NCBI RefSeq assembly: GCF_000485795.1
Contig: NZ_AXZL01000044.1
Span: 1-64,000 of the forward strand
Direction: 5' to 3'
Source: Shewanella decolorationis S12
GTDB taxonomy: Bacteria > Pseudomonadota > Gammaproteobacteria > Enterobacterales > Shewanellaceae
Length of the DNA: 64,000 bases
Positions within the stretch are counted from its first letter, which is position 1; every line of letters begins with the position of its first letter. The notes beneath the pieces are model-generated. The model was not told where the DNA came from, did not search any database, and saw only the letters and a program-made list of their open reading frames with translations. This document shows positions 21,136 to 29,505 of the stretch, in pieces. The position numbers and the translations under genes were made by a program.

Positions 21136-21594
21136 TTAGAGTGAAAAATCCGCCAGACGCTCGTTATTCGCGAGCTCCTCGCTTCGAATCGTTTCCTGAC
21201 ACTCATCAATTTGCTGCAGCCAAGCTTGCTCATCCCACAGCTCAAACTTATTTAACTGTCCCACCAGCATGATGCGCTTATCTAAATTGGCGTATTGCCT
21301 TAGCGGTGGTGGCAGTAATATGCGCCCGTTGCCATCGAGTTCGACCTCATGGGCATAACCCAGCAACATGCGCTTGAGGGATCGTTGGGTTTTGTCGGTA
21401 TCTGAAAGCTTGAGTAACTTAGCTTCGATCAATTCCCACTCATGGATGGGATAAAGGAGTAAACACGCGGATTGAATATCGACTGTGATGACGATGCGGC
21501 CTTGGTGCTCTAGCTGCAAAGGTTCGCGGTATCGCACTGGAATAGCGATCCGTCCCTTTGTATCTAAGTTGATAGCACTGGCTCCACGAAACAC
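21136..21594 (-). CDS. mraZ: Transcriptional regulator MraZ
   Basis: MraZ is the AbrB-like (SpoVT/double-psi) DNA-binding protein that represses its own dcw operon in E. coli. The 152 residues show two copies of the domain, each with the family signature: LDTKGRIAIPVRYR near 10-23 and LDGNGRILLPPPLRQY near 85-100. The start is a GTG (MFRGAS), 28 bases after a set of operator-like boxes. It is the promoter-proximal gene of the 16-gene minus-strand run. Confidence 0.96.
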   Translation of the reverse strand: MFRGASAINLDTKGRIAIPVRYREPLQLEHQGRIVITVDIQSACLLLYPIHEWELIEAKLLKLSDTDKTQRSLKRMLLGYAHEVELDGNGRILLPPPLRQYANLDKRIMLVGQLNKFELWDEQAWLQQIDECQETIRSEELANNERLADFSL

Positions 21595-21622
21595 GCTAAT
21601 TCATCCTATCCTTTGATTTTTG

Positions 21623-21647
21623 ATCCACAAATATCCACTATTTCCCA
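21623..21647 (-). promoter_or_regulatory. Three-box MraZ operator
   Basis: On the minus strand TGGGA, TGGAT and TGGAT occur at exactly 10-base spacing (boxes at 21643-21647, 21633-21637 and 21623-21627), each separated by five bases. E. coli MraZ is known to bind TGGGN repeats with 5-base spacers upstream of mraZ. The boxes lie just downstream of the -10 element, well placed to block initiation. Confidence 0.85.
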
Positions 21648-21656
21648 CAAATGCTA

Positions 21657-21686
21657 AGTTTAGGGATAGTAGACAAGCATTGTCAA
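21657..21686 (-). promoter_or_regulatory. Main dcw cluster promoter (Pmra)
   Basis: On the minus strand a perfect -35 TTGACA (21681-21686) is followed after 18 bases by TAAACT (21657-21662, four of six matches to the -10 consensus). The MraZ boxes begin 9 bases further on. The start site is inferred, not seen. Confidence 0.7.
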
Positions 21687-22111
21687 GGGATGGGTTCCTT
21701 TTATAAAGCCAGTCGGCAAGCGGGTTAGCAGCATGTTGAAGCCATTGCGTAGCGACAAAGTTTTGACAAAAAAACCAGCGAAAAATCGGCTAAACGGTAG
21801 AAACGACAGGGATAAAAAATGAACAAAAAAGCAGCAGCCTTTTGCTTTCAGGCAGTTGCAGTGCAATATTCGCCATAAAGTTTCGCCAAGTGTAGGATTT
21901 TCCCCTTAGGCAAATCACGCTAGACTCACAAAACACAACAAAATAGACTCAATTTTTACATTCGCATAGGCTTATAGAGCGTCAATTTCTAGCATAAATC
22001 GCTGAAAAATTACTTTTGATTGCGGATTTATTCTGCAATTTCGGAAGGTTTTTATTTCACGATTGCGAGGAAGATCAAAACTCCCGTGCAATTAACTCAA
22101 AGTAACTCACC
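21687..22111. other. Intergenic stretch between mraZ promoter and PepSY genes
   Basis: About 425 bases between divergent transcription units. It is AT-rich near 21900-22060 and presumably holds the PepSY gene-pair promoter, but I see no convincing -10/-35 pair, known operator or RNA gene. A short minus-strand frame in it looks spurious. Confidence 0.4.
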
Positions 22112-22816
22112 ATGACTGCAACTCGGATCCGTCTTTATCACAAGTGGTTTGCATTAATAACCGCCATTCAATTACTGATCTGGCTAGCAACGGGTGCCTA
22201 CATGGTACTGATGGATATAGAGTTTATTCGCGGCAAGCCACTGGTAAACAAAGCAAACACAGCTATGTACCAAGTTGACACTCCCGCCTACAGCTTTACG
22301 GACTTTATCGAGGCACATCCCGATGCGACGGATATCAGCCTGTATGCGCATCAAGGCACACTCTACTATCGCGCCAATATCGCGGGAAAATTGCAGCGCT
22401 TTAGCAGTAAGACGGGTGAAGTATTACCGCTGCTCGATAAACAGCAGGCGCTCGACGCCGCGCAGCGAGGCTATACGGGTCGGGCTAAATTTATCGGCTC
22501 GGCATTCATTGAGCAGAACGCTCCGAGTGAAATCCCTGCCCGCCTGATCCCCGTTTGGCAACTGACGTTAGACGATGCCATGCACTCGACACTCTATATC
22601 TCGGCAGTTACAGGACAAGTGGTCAGCGCGCGCCATGATTATTGGCGACTCTTCGATCTGATGTGGATGCTGCACATCATGGACTACGAGACGCGGGAGA
22701 ATGTGCATAATCCGTTACTTACGCTAATGACTAGCCTCGCCCTATTGACCGCACTCTTTGGTATCGCCTTGTCCTATATCAGTTTTCGAAACCAAAATCG
22801 TGAGGAGCCAGTATGA
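22112..22816 (+). CDS. PepSY-domain membrane protein
   Basis: This 234-residue protein has a membrane segment near the N terminus (FALITAIQLLIWLATGAYMVLM, about 10-32) and another at the C terminus (about 205-228). A periplasmic region between them has PepSY-like segments (a DAAQRGYTGRAKF helix, then a STLYISAVTGQVVSARHD strand pair). The motif MLHIMDYETR before the last segment recurs in the next gene as MLHFMDYAPD, so the two are related by sequence as well as by position. Its histidines in or next to membrane segments (H11, and H in MLH) could bind haem, as proposed for some PepSY-TM reductases. It overlaps the next gene by 4 bases. No precise function is assigned. Confidence 0.8.
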   Translation: MTATRIRLYHKWFALITAIQLLIWLATGAYMVLMDIEFIRGKPLVNKANTAMYQVDTPAYSFTDFIEAHPDATDISLYAHQGTLYYRANIAGKLQRFSSKTGEVLPLLDKQQALDAAQRGYTGRAKFIGSAFIEQNAPSEIPARLIPVWQLTLDDAMHSTLYISAVTGQVVSARHDYWRLFDLMWMLHIMDYETRENVHNPLLTLMTSLALLTALFGIALSYISFRNQNREEPV

Positions 22817-23892
22817 GCCTCTCGACGCTTCGCCATACCGGCACCGCTGGTACCAAGCATTCCATCAGCTTGCTGCTGCAAACCTTACATAAATGGCTGG
22901 GGCTTATTGTTGGTCTGCAATTATTGATTTGGGTCGTGACAGGACTTGCCTTCAACCTAATTGACGAGAGGTTTTTGGACGCGAACCCATATCGCACCAC
23001 TGACAAAACGGCGAGCCCCAATACTGCACTCGCCCCCACGGCAGACCTACTGCAACAATATCAAGCAGAAGGCATTATCGAACTTAAGCTAACCTCAGTG
23101 CTGAGCCGCGCCGTGTATGCGCTTACTACAACTCAGCAAACTCGCTGGTTTTGGGCGGACTCGCTAAAGCCACTATCCTTGACCAATACCGAGATACTCG
23201 CGATTGCCAAACAGAGCTACTCAGGTTCGGCCGAGCTCAGCACACCGCAAATCCTCAGCCGCGAAACACCATTCGACGCCAATGGCCCAGTAGCCATGCT
23301 CACGGCCGCGGACGAAGTTGGAACGCGAATTTATATCGATACTGCCTCGGGTGCGGTGCTTGCTCACCAGAATCGCCAATCGGATCTCAAGGATCTGCTC
23401 TTTATGCTGCATTTTATGGACTATGCTCCCGATAATGGCATTGGTTTTAATCACTTATTGGTACAAGTTGTCAGCATTGCCACACTGTTGTTAGGTCTTT
23501 CGGGGATTTACATCCTTGGGCATAAATTTCATCAAGGTCAGTTATCCCTGCCATTCTTGAAGCGAAAAATTCCCAAAGGAAAACTAGCGCTTTTTACTCA
23601 GGCGGCTCAACCGCTCGCCGAATTTACCGATCTCAATGGCACATATTTAGAGAGCATTAATCGAGGGCGCGAAAGATTAAGAACCCAATGTGGCGGTGGC
23701 GGACGCTGCGGCCTGTGTAAACTCAGGTTTGTCGAGCAGCCACCCAGCCCCAATGATTATGATCTGGATAAACTCACCGCCACTGAGCTAGCACAAGGCA
23801 TTCGCCTAGGCTGCCAACACGAAGCGCATCCTGGCAAACTTGAATTAGCCACCCAAGCCCAGCACAGAGATTGGTCACAGTCCGAGCGCTAG
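22813..23892 (+). CDS. PepSY-TM protein fused to a C-terminal 2Fe-2S ferredoxin domain
   Basis: The 359-residue protein resembles its upstream partner over the first 240 residues: membrane segments at about 28-50 and 215-237, with a periplasmic PepSY-like domain between them. A cytoplasmic domain follows (about 260-350) with plant-type ferredoxin cysteines C293, C299, C302 and C334 (C-x5-C-x2-C-x31-C) in the context RTQCGGGGRCGLCKLRF. The layout suggests electron transfer from a cytoplasmic donor via 2Fe-2S to a membrane site, perhaps haem at H26, H200 or H214, for reducing a periplasmic or imported substrate such as ferric iron. That role is inferred; the ferredoxin domain itself is clear. 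Confidence 0.85.
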   Translation: MSLSTLRHTGTAGTKHSISLLLQTLHKWLGLIVGLQLLIWVVTGLAFNLIDERFLDANPYRTTDKTASPNTALAPTADLLQQYQAEGIIELKLTSVLSRAVYALTTTQQTRWFWADSLKPLSLTNTEILAIAKQSYSGSAELSTPQILSRETPFDANGPVAMLTAADEVGTRIYIDTASGAVLAHQNRQSDLKDLLFMLHFMDYAPDNGIGFNHLLVQVVSIATLLLGLSGIYILGHKFHQGQLSLPFLKRKIPKGKLALFTQAAQPLAEFTDLNGTYLESINRGRERLRTQCGGGGRCGLCKLRFVEQPPSPNDYDLDKLTATELAQGIRLGCQHEAHPGKLELATQAQHRDWSQSER

Positions 23893-23986
23893 TGAGTGTC
23901 GCGCACAGGCTCAAATCGGCGTATAGTCTAAATATTGAGCAAATCCGGCCGATAAAGGGTTAAGTGGTCAAAACCAAGGAGGCGCT

Positions 23987-24307
23987 ATGAGTGGATTGGA
24001 CAGTCTTTACGCTATGCTGGCCCAGCCAGTAAAACCCGTATTAACCCCAAAACGGATCGTTGATCAGGTGAGTAGTGCGACCGCCAATGCGCCCGATAGC
24101 CATGAAACACCACAGTCGCAATTACCGCCCACCTTAGATGCGAAAGTCAGGGAAAGGCGCAAACAGGATAATGCTAGTCGCAATAAAAAACGCCGCGCAT
24201 CGGACAAACAACAAAACTTAAAAGAGGGAGTGGTGCTCGAAGTCACTGACGATTTAGCTGAAACAGCACAATCGCCCAGCAAGCATATCATCGACATCGA
24301 AGTTTAA
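23987..24307 (+). CDS. Small charged protein of unknown function
   Basis: I do not recognise this 106-residue protein. It has an excellent ribosome-binding site (AAGGAGG seven bases before the ATG), which argues that it is translated. The first 25 residues (MSGLDSLYAMLAQPVKPVLTP) are mildly hydrophobic; the centre is proline/serine-rich and then very basic (RERRKQDNASRNKKRRASDKQ, about 52-72), so most of it is probably disordered. The end is acidic and valine-rich. It could bind nucleic acid or a partner protein, but nothing in the sequence fixes that. It is 94 bases after the ferredoxin-fusion gene and may or may not share its transcript. Confidence 0.7.
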   Translation: MSGLDSLYAMLAQPVKPVLTPKRIVDQVSSATANAPDSHETPQSQLPPTLDAKVRERRKQDNASRNKKRRASDKQQNLKEGVVLEVTDDLAETAQSPSKHIIDIEV

Positions 24308-24328
24308 CGTGCTGACTGTTAAATGAAT

Positions 24329-24353
24329 AAGGCGCAACCTCAGGGTGCGCCTT
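24329..24353 (-). terminator. Hairpin terminator between the convergent small-protein gene and glpK
   Basis: AAGGCGCA (24329-24336) pairs with TGCGCCTT (24346-24353) around a 9-base loop. The flanks are moderately T-rich on the glpK (minus) side and weaker on the plus side, so it may serve both converging genes. Confidence 0.6.
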
Positions 24354-24376
24354 ATGTGTTTCAAGCCTAAAAGAAA

Positions 24377-25861
24377 CTAAGAACGGCTTCTGGCCACCGC
24401 ATCTTGCCAGCCCGCATATAACCGCTCCCTTTGACTCGCATCAATATTCGGTTTGAAGTGTTTATCGATACAGGCCTTATGCTTAAGTTCGGTCACTGAG
24501 GTCCAAAAGCCAACCGCCAGTCCCGCTAAAAAGGCTGCACCAAGCGCGGTAGTCTCACACACACTCGGTCTTAAGACTTCAACATCGGTGATATCCGCTT
24601 GAAATTGCATGAGGAAGTCATTAGCAACCGCGCCACCATCAACCTTAAGGGATTTAAGCCGCTCACCACTGTCCTTAATCATGGCATCGAGTAAATCCTT
24701 ACTCTGGTAGGCAATCGACTCTAATGCCGCACGGATAATATGATTACGGTTAGCGCCACGCGTTAACCCAAACAGTGCGCCACGGGCATTAGGATCCCAA
24801 TAGGGAGCACCGAGCCCAACAAAAGCAGGCACTAAATACACGCCATTAGTATCCGCGACTTTAGAGGCAAAATATTCGGTATCGCTGGCATCGCGAATAA
24901 GCCCCAGCTCATCCCTTAACCATTGAATTGTCGCGCCGCCCATAAACACTGAGCCTTCTAGGGCGTAGTTCACTTCACCTTGAGCGCCTACCGCCACTGT
25001 GGTTAATAACCCATGGGATGAGCGCACGGCTTTATTGCCTGTGTTCATTAATAAAAAGCAGCCAGTGCCATAAGTATTTTTAGCCATTCCCGGCTCGACA
25101 CAAAGCTGGCCAAAGAGCGCTGCCTGTTGGTCTCCCGCGATCCCCGCGAGTGGAATTTCGCTGCCCTCACCGGCAATACGGGTTGTACCATAGACACTGC
25201 AAGAAGGTTTCACTTCAGGCAACATGGCGGCAGGAATATCGAGCGCCTCCAGCAGCTTGCTATCCCAACTCAGGCTGTGGATATTAAACAGCAACGTACG
25301 GGCTGCATTGGTGGGATCGGTCACATGCACTTTGCCTTCGGTGAGTTTCCACAGTAGCCAAGTATCCACAGTGCCAAATAACAGTTCGCCTCGTTTGGCC
25401 TTCGCACGCGCATCCGGCACATTATCTAAAATCCATTTGATCTTAGTGCCTGAAAAATAAGGATCGAGCAGGAGTCCCGTATTCTCTCGCACATAATCTT
25501 CTAAGCCTTGGGCCTTAAGTTGCTCACAGATCTCAGAGCTGCGACGACACTGCCACACAATGGCATTGTAAACCGGTTTGCCTGTGGCCTTTTCCCAAAT
25601 AATGGTGGTTTCCCGCTGATTAGTAATGCCAATCGCCGCCACTTCATCACTGTGAATGCCTGCTCTGGCGAGAGATTCAATCAACACAGAACTTTGGCTC
25701 GCCCAGATTTCCATTGGGTCATGTTCAACCCAGCTGGGATTAGGATAAAGTTGAGTAAACTCCCGCTGTGAGACACTGACAATATTGGCGTCGTGGTCAA
25801 ATACAATCGCCCTCGAGCTGGTTGTGCCTTGATCTAACGCCACTACGTATTTTTTCTGCAC
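24377..25861 (-). CDS. glpK: Glycerol kinase GlpK
   Basis: GlpK phosphorylates glycerol to sn-glycerol 3-phosphate with ATP. It belongs to the FGGY sugar-kinase family, whose signatures are seen as [18 protein letters not shown] at the N terminus and [16 protein letters not shown] near 395. The GTG at 25861 is chosen because AAAGGAAAG precedes it at proper spacing and it gives the conserved start MQKKY (494 residues); a TTG six codons upstream overlaps that ribosome site. The glycerol facilitator glpF and dehydrogenase glpD are not adjacent, so it is a stand-alone gene here. Confidence 0.96.
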   Translation of the reverse strand: MQKKYVVALDQGTTSSRAIVFDHDANIVSVSQREFTQLYPNPSWVEHDPMEIWASQSSVLIESLARAGIHSDEVAAIGITNQRETTIIWEKATGKPVYNAIVWQCRRSSEICEQLKAQGLEDYVRENTGLLLDPYFSGTKIKWILDNVPDARAKAKRGELLFGTVDTWLLWKLTEGKVHVTDPTNAARTLLFNIHSLSWDSKLLEALDIPAAMLPEVKPSCSVYGTTRIAGEGSEIPLAGIAGDQQAALFGQLCVEPGMAKNTYGTGCFLLMNTGNKAVRSSHGLLTTVAVGAQGEVNYALEGSVFMGGATIQWLRDELGLIRDASDTEYFASKVADTNGVYLVPAFVGLGAPYWDPNARGALFGLTRGANRNHIIRAALESIAYQSKDLLDAMIKDSGERLKSLKVDGGAVANDFLMQFQADITDVEVLRPSVCETTALGAAFLAGLAVGFWTSVTELKHKACIDKHFKPNIDASQRERLYAGWQDAVARSRS

Positions 25862-26196
25862 ACTCTTTCCTTTCTTCAAGCCAAATCAACGCCATTGAGA
25901 TTTTATGGTCAACATTATCGCCACAAAATTCCCTTGGGGTGAATATATTCTTAATGGCTGTCTTTGACCAGCATCGACCGAAACAGTGAATAAAATCAAA
26001 TAAATCATTAAGAAGATACTCAGGTGTGTAGCGTGTCCGATGACATACTGTTTGCTAGGGCAGCGCTATTATCCGTTTATCTAGAATAAGGACAGCACAA
26101 GTGCATACGCCCGCTTAATTGCAGCCCAAATGCCCCTAAAGCATCAATGCGCCCAACTCGCTTTGCAAATAAACAAATACCTTCTACGCTTTATAT
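25862..26196. other. Intergenic region between divergent glpK and sqr-like genes
   Basis: It must contain the glpK promoter, but I see no clear GlpR- or CRP-type site. A 10-base palindrome GAATATATTC lies at about 25941-25950. The right part runs into the operator candidate of the oxidoreductase gene. Confidence 0.4.
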
Positions 26197-26229
26197 AATT
26201 AGAAAAATCTAATTGATAAAATTTAGATT
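26194..26229 (+). promoter_or_regulatory. Palindromic operator candidate overlapping a TATAAT box upstream of the sqr-like gene
   Basis: A consensus -10 TATAAT (26194-26199) overlaps the inverted repeat AATTAGA-AAAA-TCTAATT (26197-26203/26208-26214). A third half-site TTAGATT (26223-26229) makes another perfect inverted repeat with AATCTAA (26206-26212). No good -35 is seen. The arrangement suggests repressor control; ArsR-type sulfur sensors such as BigR/SqrR control sulfide oxidation genes in other bacteria, but that assignment is inference. Confidence 0.6.
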
Positions 26230-26284
26230 ATACAAAGACCAAGGCAGGTTCTTTGTTAACAATATCCATTCGGAGGAGTAGATA

Positions 26285-27571
26285 ATGAAAAGAGTCATTG
26301 TAATTGGGGCGGGACTAGGTGGCGTATCGGCAGCATTTGAACTCAAACAGCGACTGCCTTCCGATTGTGAAATAGGCGTGATCAGTGAAGGGGCTGACTT
26401 CCAATTTGTTCCCTCAAATCCTTGGGTAGCACTCGGTGAACGTAAGCGCGAAGACATCAGTCTTCCAATTGGAACCTACTTAGCTAAACGTAAGATTAGT
26501 TATTCCGGTGAAGGGGTGACTCATATAGATCCCATGAATAGGCAACTCACCTTAGGTGATGGTACAACAGATAATTACGATTACTTAGTCATCTGTACTG
26601 GCCCAAAACTCGCTTTTGAAAACGTACCAGGCGCAGGCCCAGAAGGGTTTACTCAATCTATTTGTACCATTGATCACGCCGAAAAAGCCTACGAATGCTT
26701 CCAACAACTGCTCGCTAAACCCGGCCCAGTGGTTGTCGGCGCACTACAAGGTGCAAGTTGCTTTGGGCCAGCCTATGAGTATGTGTTATCCCTAGAGAGC
26801 TTATTGCGTAAACACAAAATTCGTCAGCATGTACCTATCACTTTTGTCACCAGCGAGCCCTATGTGGGTCATATGGGCCTCGGCGGCGTGGGAGACTCTA
26901 AGTCACTTATGGAACACGAATTTAGAGAACGTAGCATCAAATGGATTTGCAATGCTAAAACGACCCACTTTGAATCAGGTATGGCTTATGTTGATGAATT
27001 AGATAGAAAAGGAGAAGTCGAATTTCAACATACTTTACCCTTCTCCCTTGCAATGTTTTTACCCCCTTTTAAAGGCAGTCCTGCGATAGCAGCAGTACCA
27101 GAACTGTGTAACGAGAAGGGCTTTGTACTCACCGACACGTTCCAGCGCTCACCACGTTATCCAGAAATCTATGCCGCCGGCGTGTGCGTAGCACTCCCAC
27201 CATTGGAAAAAACTCCCGTACCCATTGGCGTACCTAAAACGGGTTTTATGATTGAATCTATGACCACTGCCATTGTGGATAATATTCTTTCCAGTTTAAA
27301 AGGCGAGCCTCCCAAGACCCATCCAACACTTAATGCTATTTGTTTGGCCGACATGGGAGATAAGGGTGCCGCCTTTGTGGCTCTCCCCCAAAATCCTCCC
27401 CGCAATGCTAACTGGACATCTATGGGTAAATGGGTACATGTGGCCAAAATTGCCTTTGAGAAATACTTTCTCTACAAAGTCCGCAATGGTACTAGCGAAC
27501 CTATTTATGAAAAATATGTACTCGGCAGTTTAGGCATTCACCGCACCCACGAGCCTAAGGATCCGGAATAA
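26285..27571 (+). CDS. sqr: Sulfide:quinone oxidoreductase-type flavoprotein
   Basis: The 428-residue protein has the FAD-binding motif VIGAGLGGVSAAFEL at residues 6-20 and the second nucleotide-fold motif YDYLVICTGP near 98-107. Cysteines C127 (QSICTIDHAEKA), C159 (GASCFGPAYEY) and C353 (NAICLADMGDKG) sit in the contexts of the three active-site cysteines (128, 160, 356) of the Acidithiobacillus ferrooxidans enzyme, so sulfide oxidation with electrons passed to the quinone pool is well supported. The C terminus has an amphipathic stretch (WVHVAKIAFEKYFLYKVRNG) for membrane attachment. A GGAGGA ribosome site precedes the ATG. It is monocistronic, ending at a strong terminator; sulfide detoxification or respiration would both fit. 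Confidence 0.9.
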   Translation: MKRVIVIGAGLGGVSAAFELKQRLPSDCEIGVISEGADFQFVPSNPWVALGERKREDISLPIGTYLAKRKISYSGEGVTHIDPMNRQLTLGDGTTDNYDYLVICTGPKLAFENVPGAGPEGFTQSICTIDHAEKAYECFQQLLAKPGPVVVGALQGASCFGPAYEYVLSLESLLRKHKIRQHVPITFVTSEPYVGHMGLGGVGDSKSLMEHEFRERSIKWICNAKTTHFESGMAYVDELDRKGEVEFQHTLPFSLAMFLPPFKGSPAIAAVPELCNEKGFVLTDTFQRSPRYPEIYAAGVCVALPPLEKTPVPIGVPKTGFMIESMTTAIVDNILSSLKGEPPKTHPTLNAICLADMGDKGAAFVALPQNPPRNANWTSMGKWVHVAKIAFEKYFLYKVRNGTSEPIYEKYVLGSLGIHRTHEPKDPE

Positions 27572-27587
27572 CAGCTCAGCGTCAGAC

Positions 27588-27617
27588 AAAAAAGCCCTGA
27601 AAATTCAGGGCTTTTTT
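27588..27617. terminator. Bidirectional terminator between sqr-like gene and fadL-like gene
   Basis: A perfect 13-bp stem (27588-27600 with 27605-27617, core GCCCTGA/TCAGGGC) has a 4-base loop, with A-run and T-run on both sides, so it can end transcription from both converging genes. Confidence 0.95.
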
Positions 27618-27631
27618 AATCAAACTTGATA

Positions 27632-28978
27632 TTACATCTTGTAGCTCATTTGGATACCAGCTAACCAAACATTACCGCTCGCTTCACCGTTAAAGTTAAC
27701 AGTCGCTAGGTTTAACAGATTTTGCTGCTCGTTAATTGGCGCATCACCCGTGGCACGGATATAGGTCAGTGCAAAATCAACATTCAGGTTTTTAGTCGCC
27801 TGATAGCCCGCACCAACAGAGAACCACAGACGGTCTGAGTCAGGGATAGTTGTCGTGCGCCACTCATCATTTGCGGCGGTTTTATCTAAGGCCACACCGG
27901 CACGCACTAACCATTCATTGTTCACTTGGTAAGTCGTACCTAAAGCAAAGCGCCAGTTATCTTCAAAGTGCTCTTCTTTCACTAAGTCAGATTCTAAGCC
28001 GCCCTTTGGCTTAACTTCACCAGGGAAGTACGCCACTAACTGATCGAATACACTCCAATCAGTCCAGTTAACACTGGCGTGCATCGCCCATTTGTCGGTC
28101 AATTGATGATAAGACGACAACTCGGCAAACGCAGGCAACTCAAGTGGTAAATAACCTTCGATTGACAGATTTTGACCACCATCATAAATCACACCAGAAG
28201 CATGACCATCTAAGTCAAGCTGCACACCACTGTGGTAAGCCAAACCTAAACGATGGGCAGGGTTAATTTGCCAGCTAGCACCGATTTGCCAACCGTAGCC
28301 AATGTCATCACCCTTCATGCTTTTGAGTTCAGTGCCACCAGGAGGCAGCATACCAGCTACTTGTGGAGGTAAACCGGGTTTAATTTTATCCACCCAGCCC
28401 GGTAACGAAGCACCGATTTCACCTTCGCCATAAACGATACGCACACCACCACCAACACTAACCGCATCATTGATGCGATAGGCAATGTTTGGATTAAACT
28501 CAACAGTAGTGACCGAGGTCTTGTTACCAAAAATAGCCGCAGCATGGGTCGCAGGCAATTCAGTGGCGAGACCATAATTCGAGTTAACTGCCAGACCCCA
28601 AGTCCATTGGTCATTCAACTGATTGGAATAATAAAAGTTAGGTACCAAAGCGTCATCGGCTACGTCGATAGCATCACCGTTCATCACGATTGGATTTGGA
28701 CCAAGCAGAGGCGAGCTTACGCTCACGTCACCTTTCACATCTACATTGGGCATCACATAGATACCACCAGCAGATAACTGACGACCTTCTAAATAGGTCA
28801 GCATCGCAGGGTTGCGCGCTTGTGCCGAAGCATTATCAGCAATTGCGGCTTCACCGGCGAAGGCGCGGCCTAAGCCAGTTGCCGAGTATTCGGCAAGTTG
28901 AAAACCTGCGGCATACACTTGAGTCGTTGTGCTTAATAAGGCTGCAGTCACAGCCAAGGTCAGAAGACGTTTTTGCAT
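27632..28978 (-). CDS. FadL-family outer membrane transport protein
   Basis: The FadL/OmpP1 family forms 14-stranded barrels that bring long-chain fatty acids and other hydrophobic compounds across the outer membrane. The 448-residue protein has a signal peptide with a likely cut after YAA (residue 24). The mature N terminus GFQLAEYSATGLGRAFAG forms the hatch, and the NPA motif is in ARNPAMLTYLEG near 55-60. The barrel ends WLAGIQMSYKM with a terminal hydrophobic pattern. It is a single gene with a long upstream region holding a CRP-like site. The true substrate is not evident. Confidence 0.9.
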   Translation of the reverse strand: MQKRLLTLAVTAALLSTTTQVYAAGFQLAEYSATGLGRAFAGEAAIADNASAQARNPAMLTYLEGRQLSAGGIYVMPNVDVKGDVSVSSPLLGPNPIVMNGDAIDVADDALVPNFYYSNQLNDQWTWGLAVNSNYGLATELPATHAAAIFGNKTSVTTVEFNPNIAYRINDAVSVGGGVRIVYGEGEIGASLPGWVDKIKPGLPPQVAGMLPPGGTELKSMKGDDIGYGWQIGASWQINPAHRLGLAYHSGVQLDLDGHASGVIYDGGQNLSIEGYLPLELPAFAELSSYHQLTDKWAMHASVNWTDWSVFDQLVAYFPGEVKPKGGLESDLVKEEHFEDNWRFALGTTYQVNNEWLVRAGVALDKTAANDEWRTTTIPDSDRLWFSVGAGYQATKNLNVDFALTYIRATGDAPINEQQNLLNLATVNFNGEASGNVWLAGIQMSYKM

Positions 28979-29437
28979 TGTTATTCTCGAAAAATATTAT
29001 TGTTATCTGTGCCAGTAACTTGGTCACAATGGCGTTCACACAAAATAGAGCAAACACTCCAGATTGAATGCACGGCAGTTTACCGATGCAGAAGATGTTT
29101 GCAACAAGCTGGAATAAAACAGATAAAAAAACTAGGAAAAACAACCCAATCAATATTTTTAGTGAGATAAATCACTTTTAAAACAAGAATAATCAGTATT
29201 TTTTCAACAAGATATTTGCTGAAAGCATTTTTAAAGCAACACCAAAAACACTCAAACCAATTTAAAAACAATACACTAAACCACAAAAAACCTATAAACA
29301 CCTGTAAGCCATTTTATCTATTAAAATTCAGCATAAATCACTGGCATTCATTTTGTTTGCGATACAGAAAAGCCACCATCCATTTTAAATCAATAAATAC
29401 AATACATTAGACTTAAACACTTAAGCATAGATAATAA
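28979..29437. other. Long AT-rich upstream region of the fadL-like gene
   Basis: About 460 bases separate the fadL-like gene from the leu terminator. Apart from the CRP-like site I see only AT-rich sequence with A-tracts (about 29100-29400). No FadR- or PsrA-like palindrome was convincing, and no RNA gene was recognised. Confidence 0.4.
29161..29176. promoter_or_regulatory. CRP-like site upstream of the fadL-like gene
   Basis: AGTGAGATAAATCACT has the GTGA-N6-TCAC core of CRP sites with symmetric flanks. It lies about 185 bases before the fadL-like start, rather far for a simple activator site. Confidence 0.45.
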
Positions 29438-29465
29438 AAACGCCTAGTTTTCGAACTAGGCGTTT
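29435..29465 (-). terminator. Terminator of the leu operon
   Basis: A perfect 12-bp stem (29438-29449 with 29454-29465, core CGCCTAG/CTAGGCG) with a TTCG/CGAA tetraloop is followed by TTTTTATT on the minus strand, 40 bases after leuD. Confidence 0.95.
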
Positions 29466-29505
29466 AAGATTAACTTCTATTAAGGTACAAGTGTTCGCTG
29501 AATGC

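Noticed and set aside
21621..21631. TGATCCACAAA near mraZ as a DnaA box
   Set aside because: Two bases off the consensus and fully explained by the MraZ box series.
21660..21866. Minus-strand 68-codon frame upstream of mraZ
   Set aside because: It covers the dcw promoter, has biased low-complexity composition (many F, L, C) and no ribosome-binding site.
28999..29045. Additional CRP-like sites near TTGGTCACAATGG upstream of the fadL-like gene
   Set aside because: Half-sites do not have the required 6-base spacing; only 29161-29176 fits.
28851..29301. Overlapping short frames upstream of the fadL-like gene
   Set aside because: AT-rich sequence giving phenylalanine/leucine-rich translations, no ribosome site, and overlapping one another; treated as noncoding.
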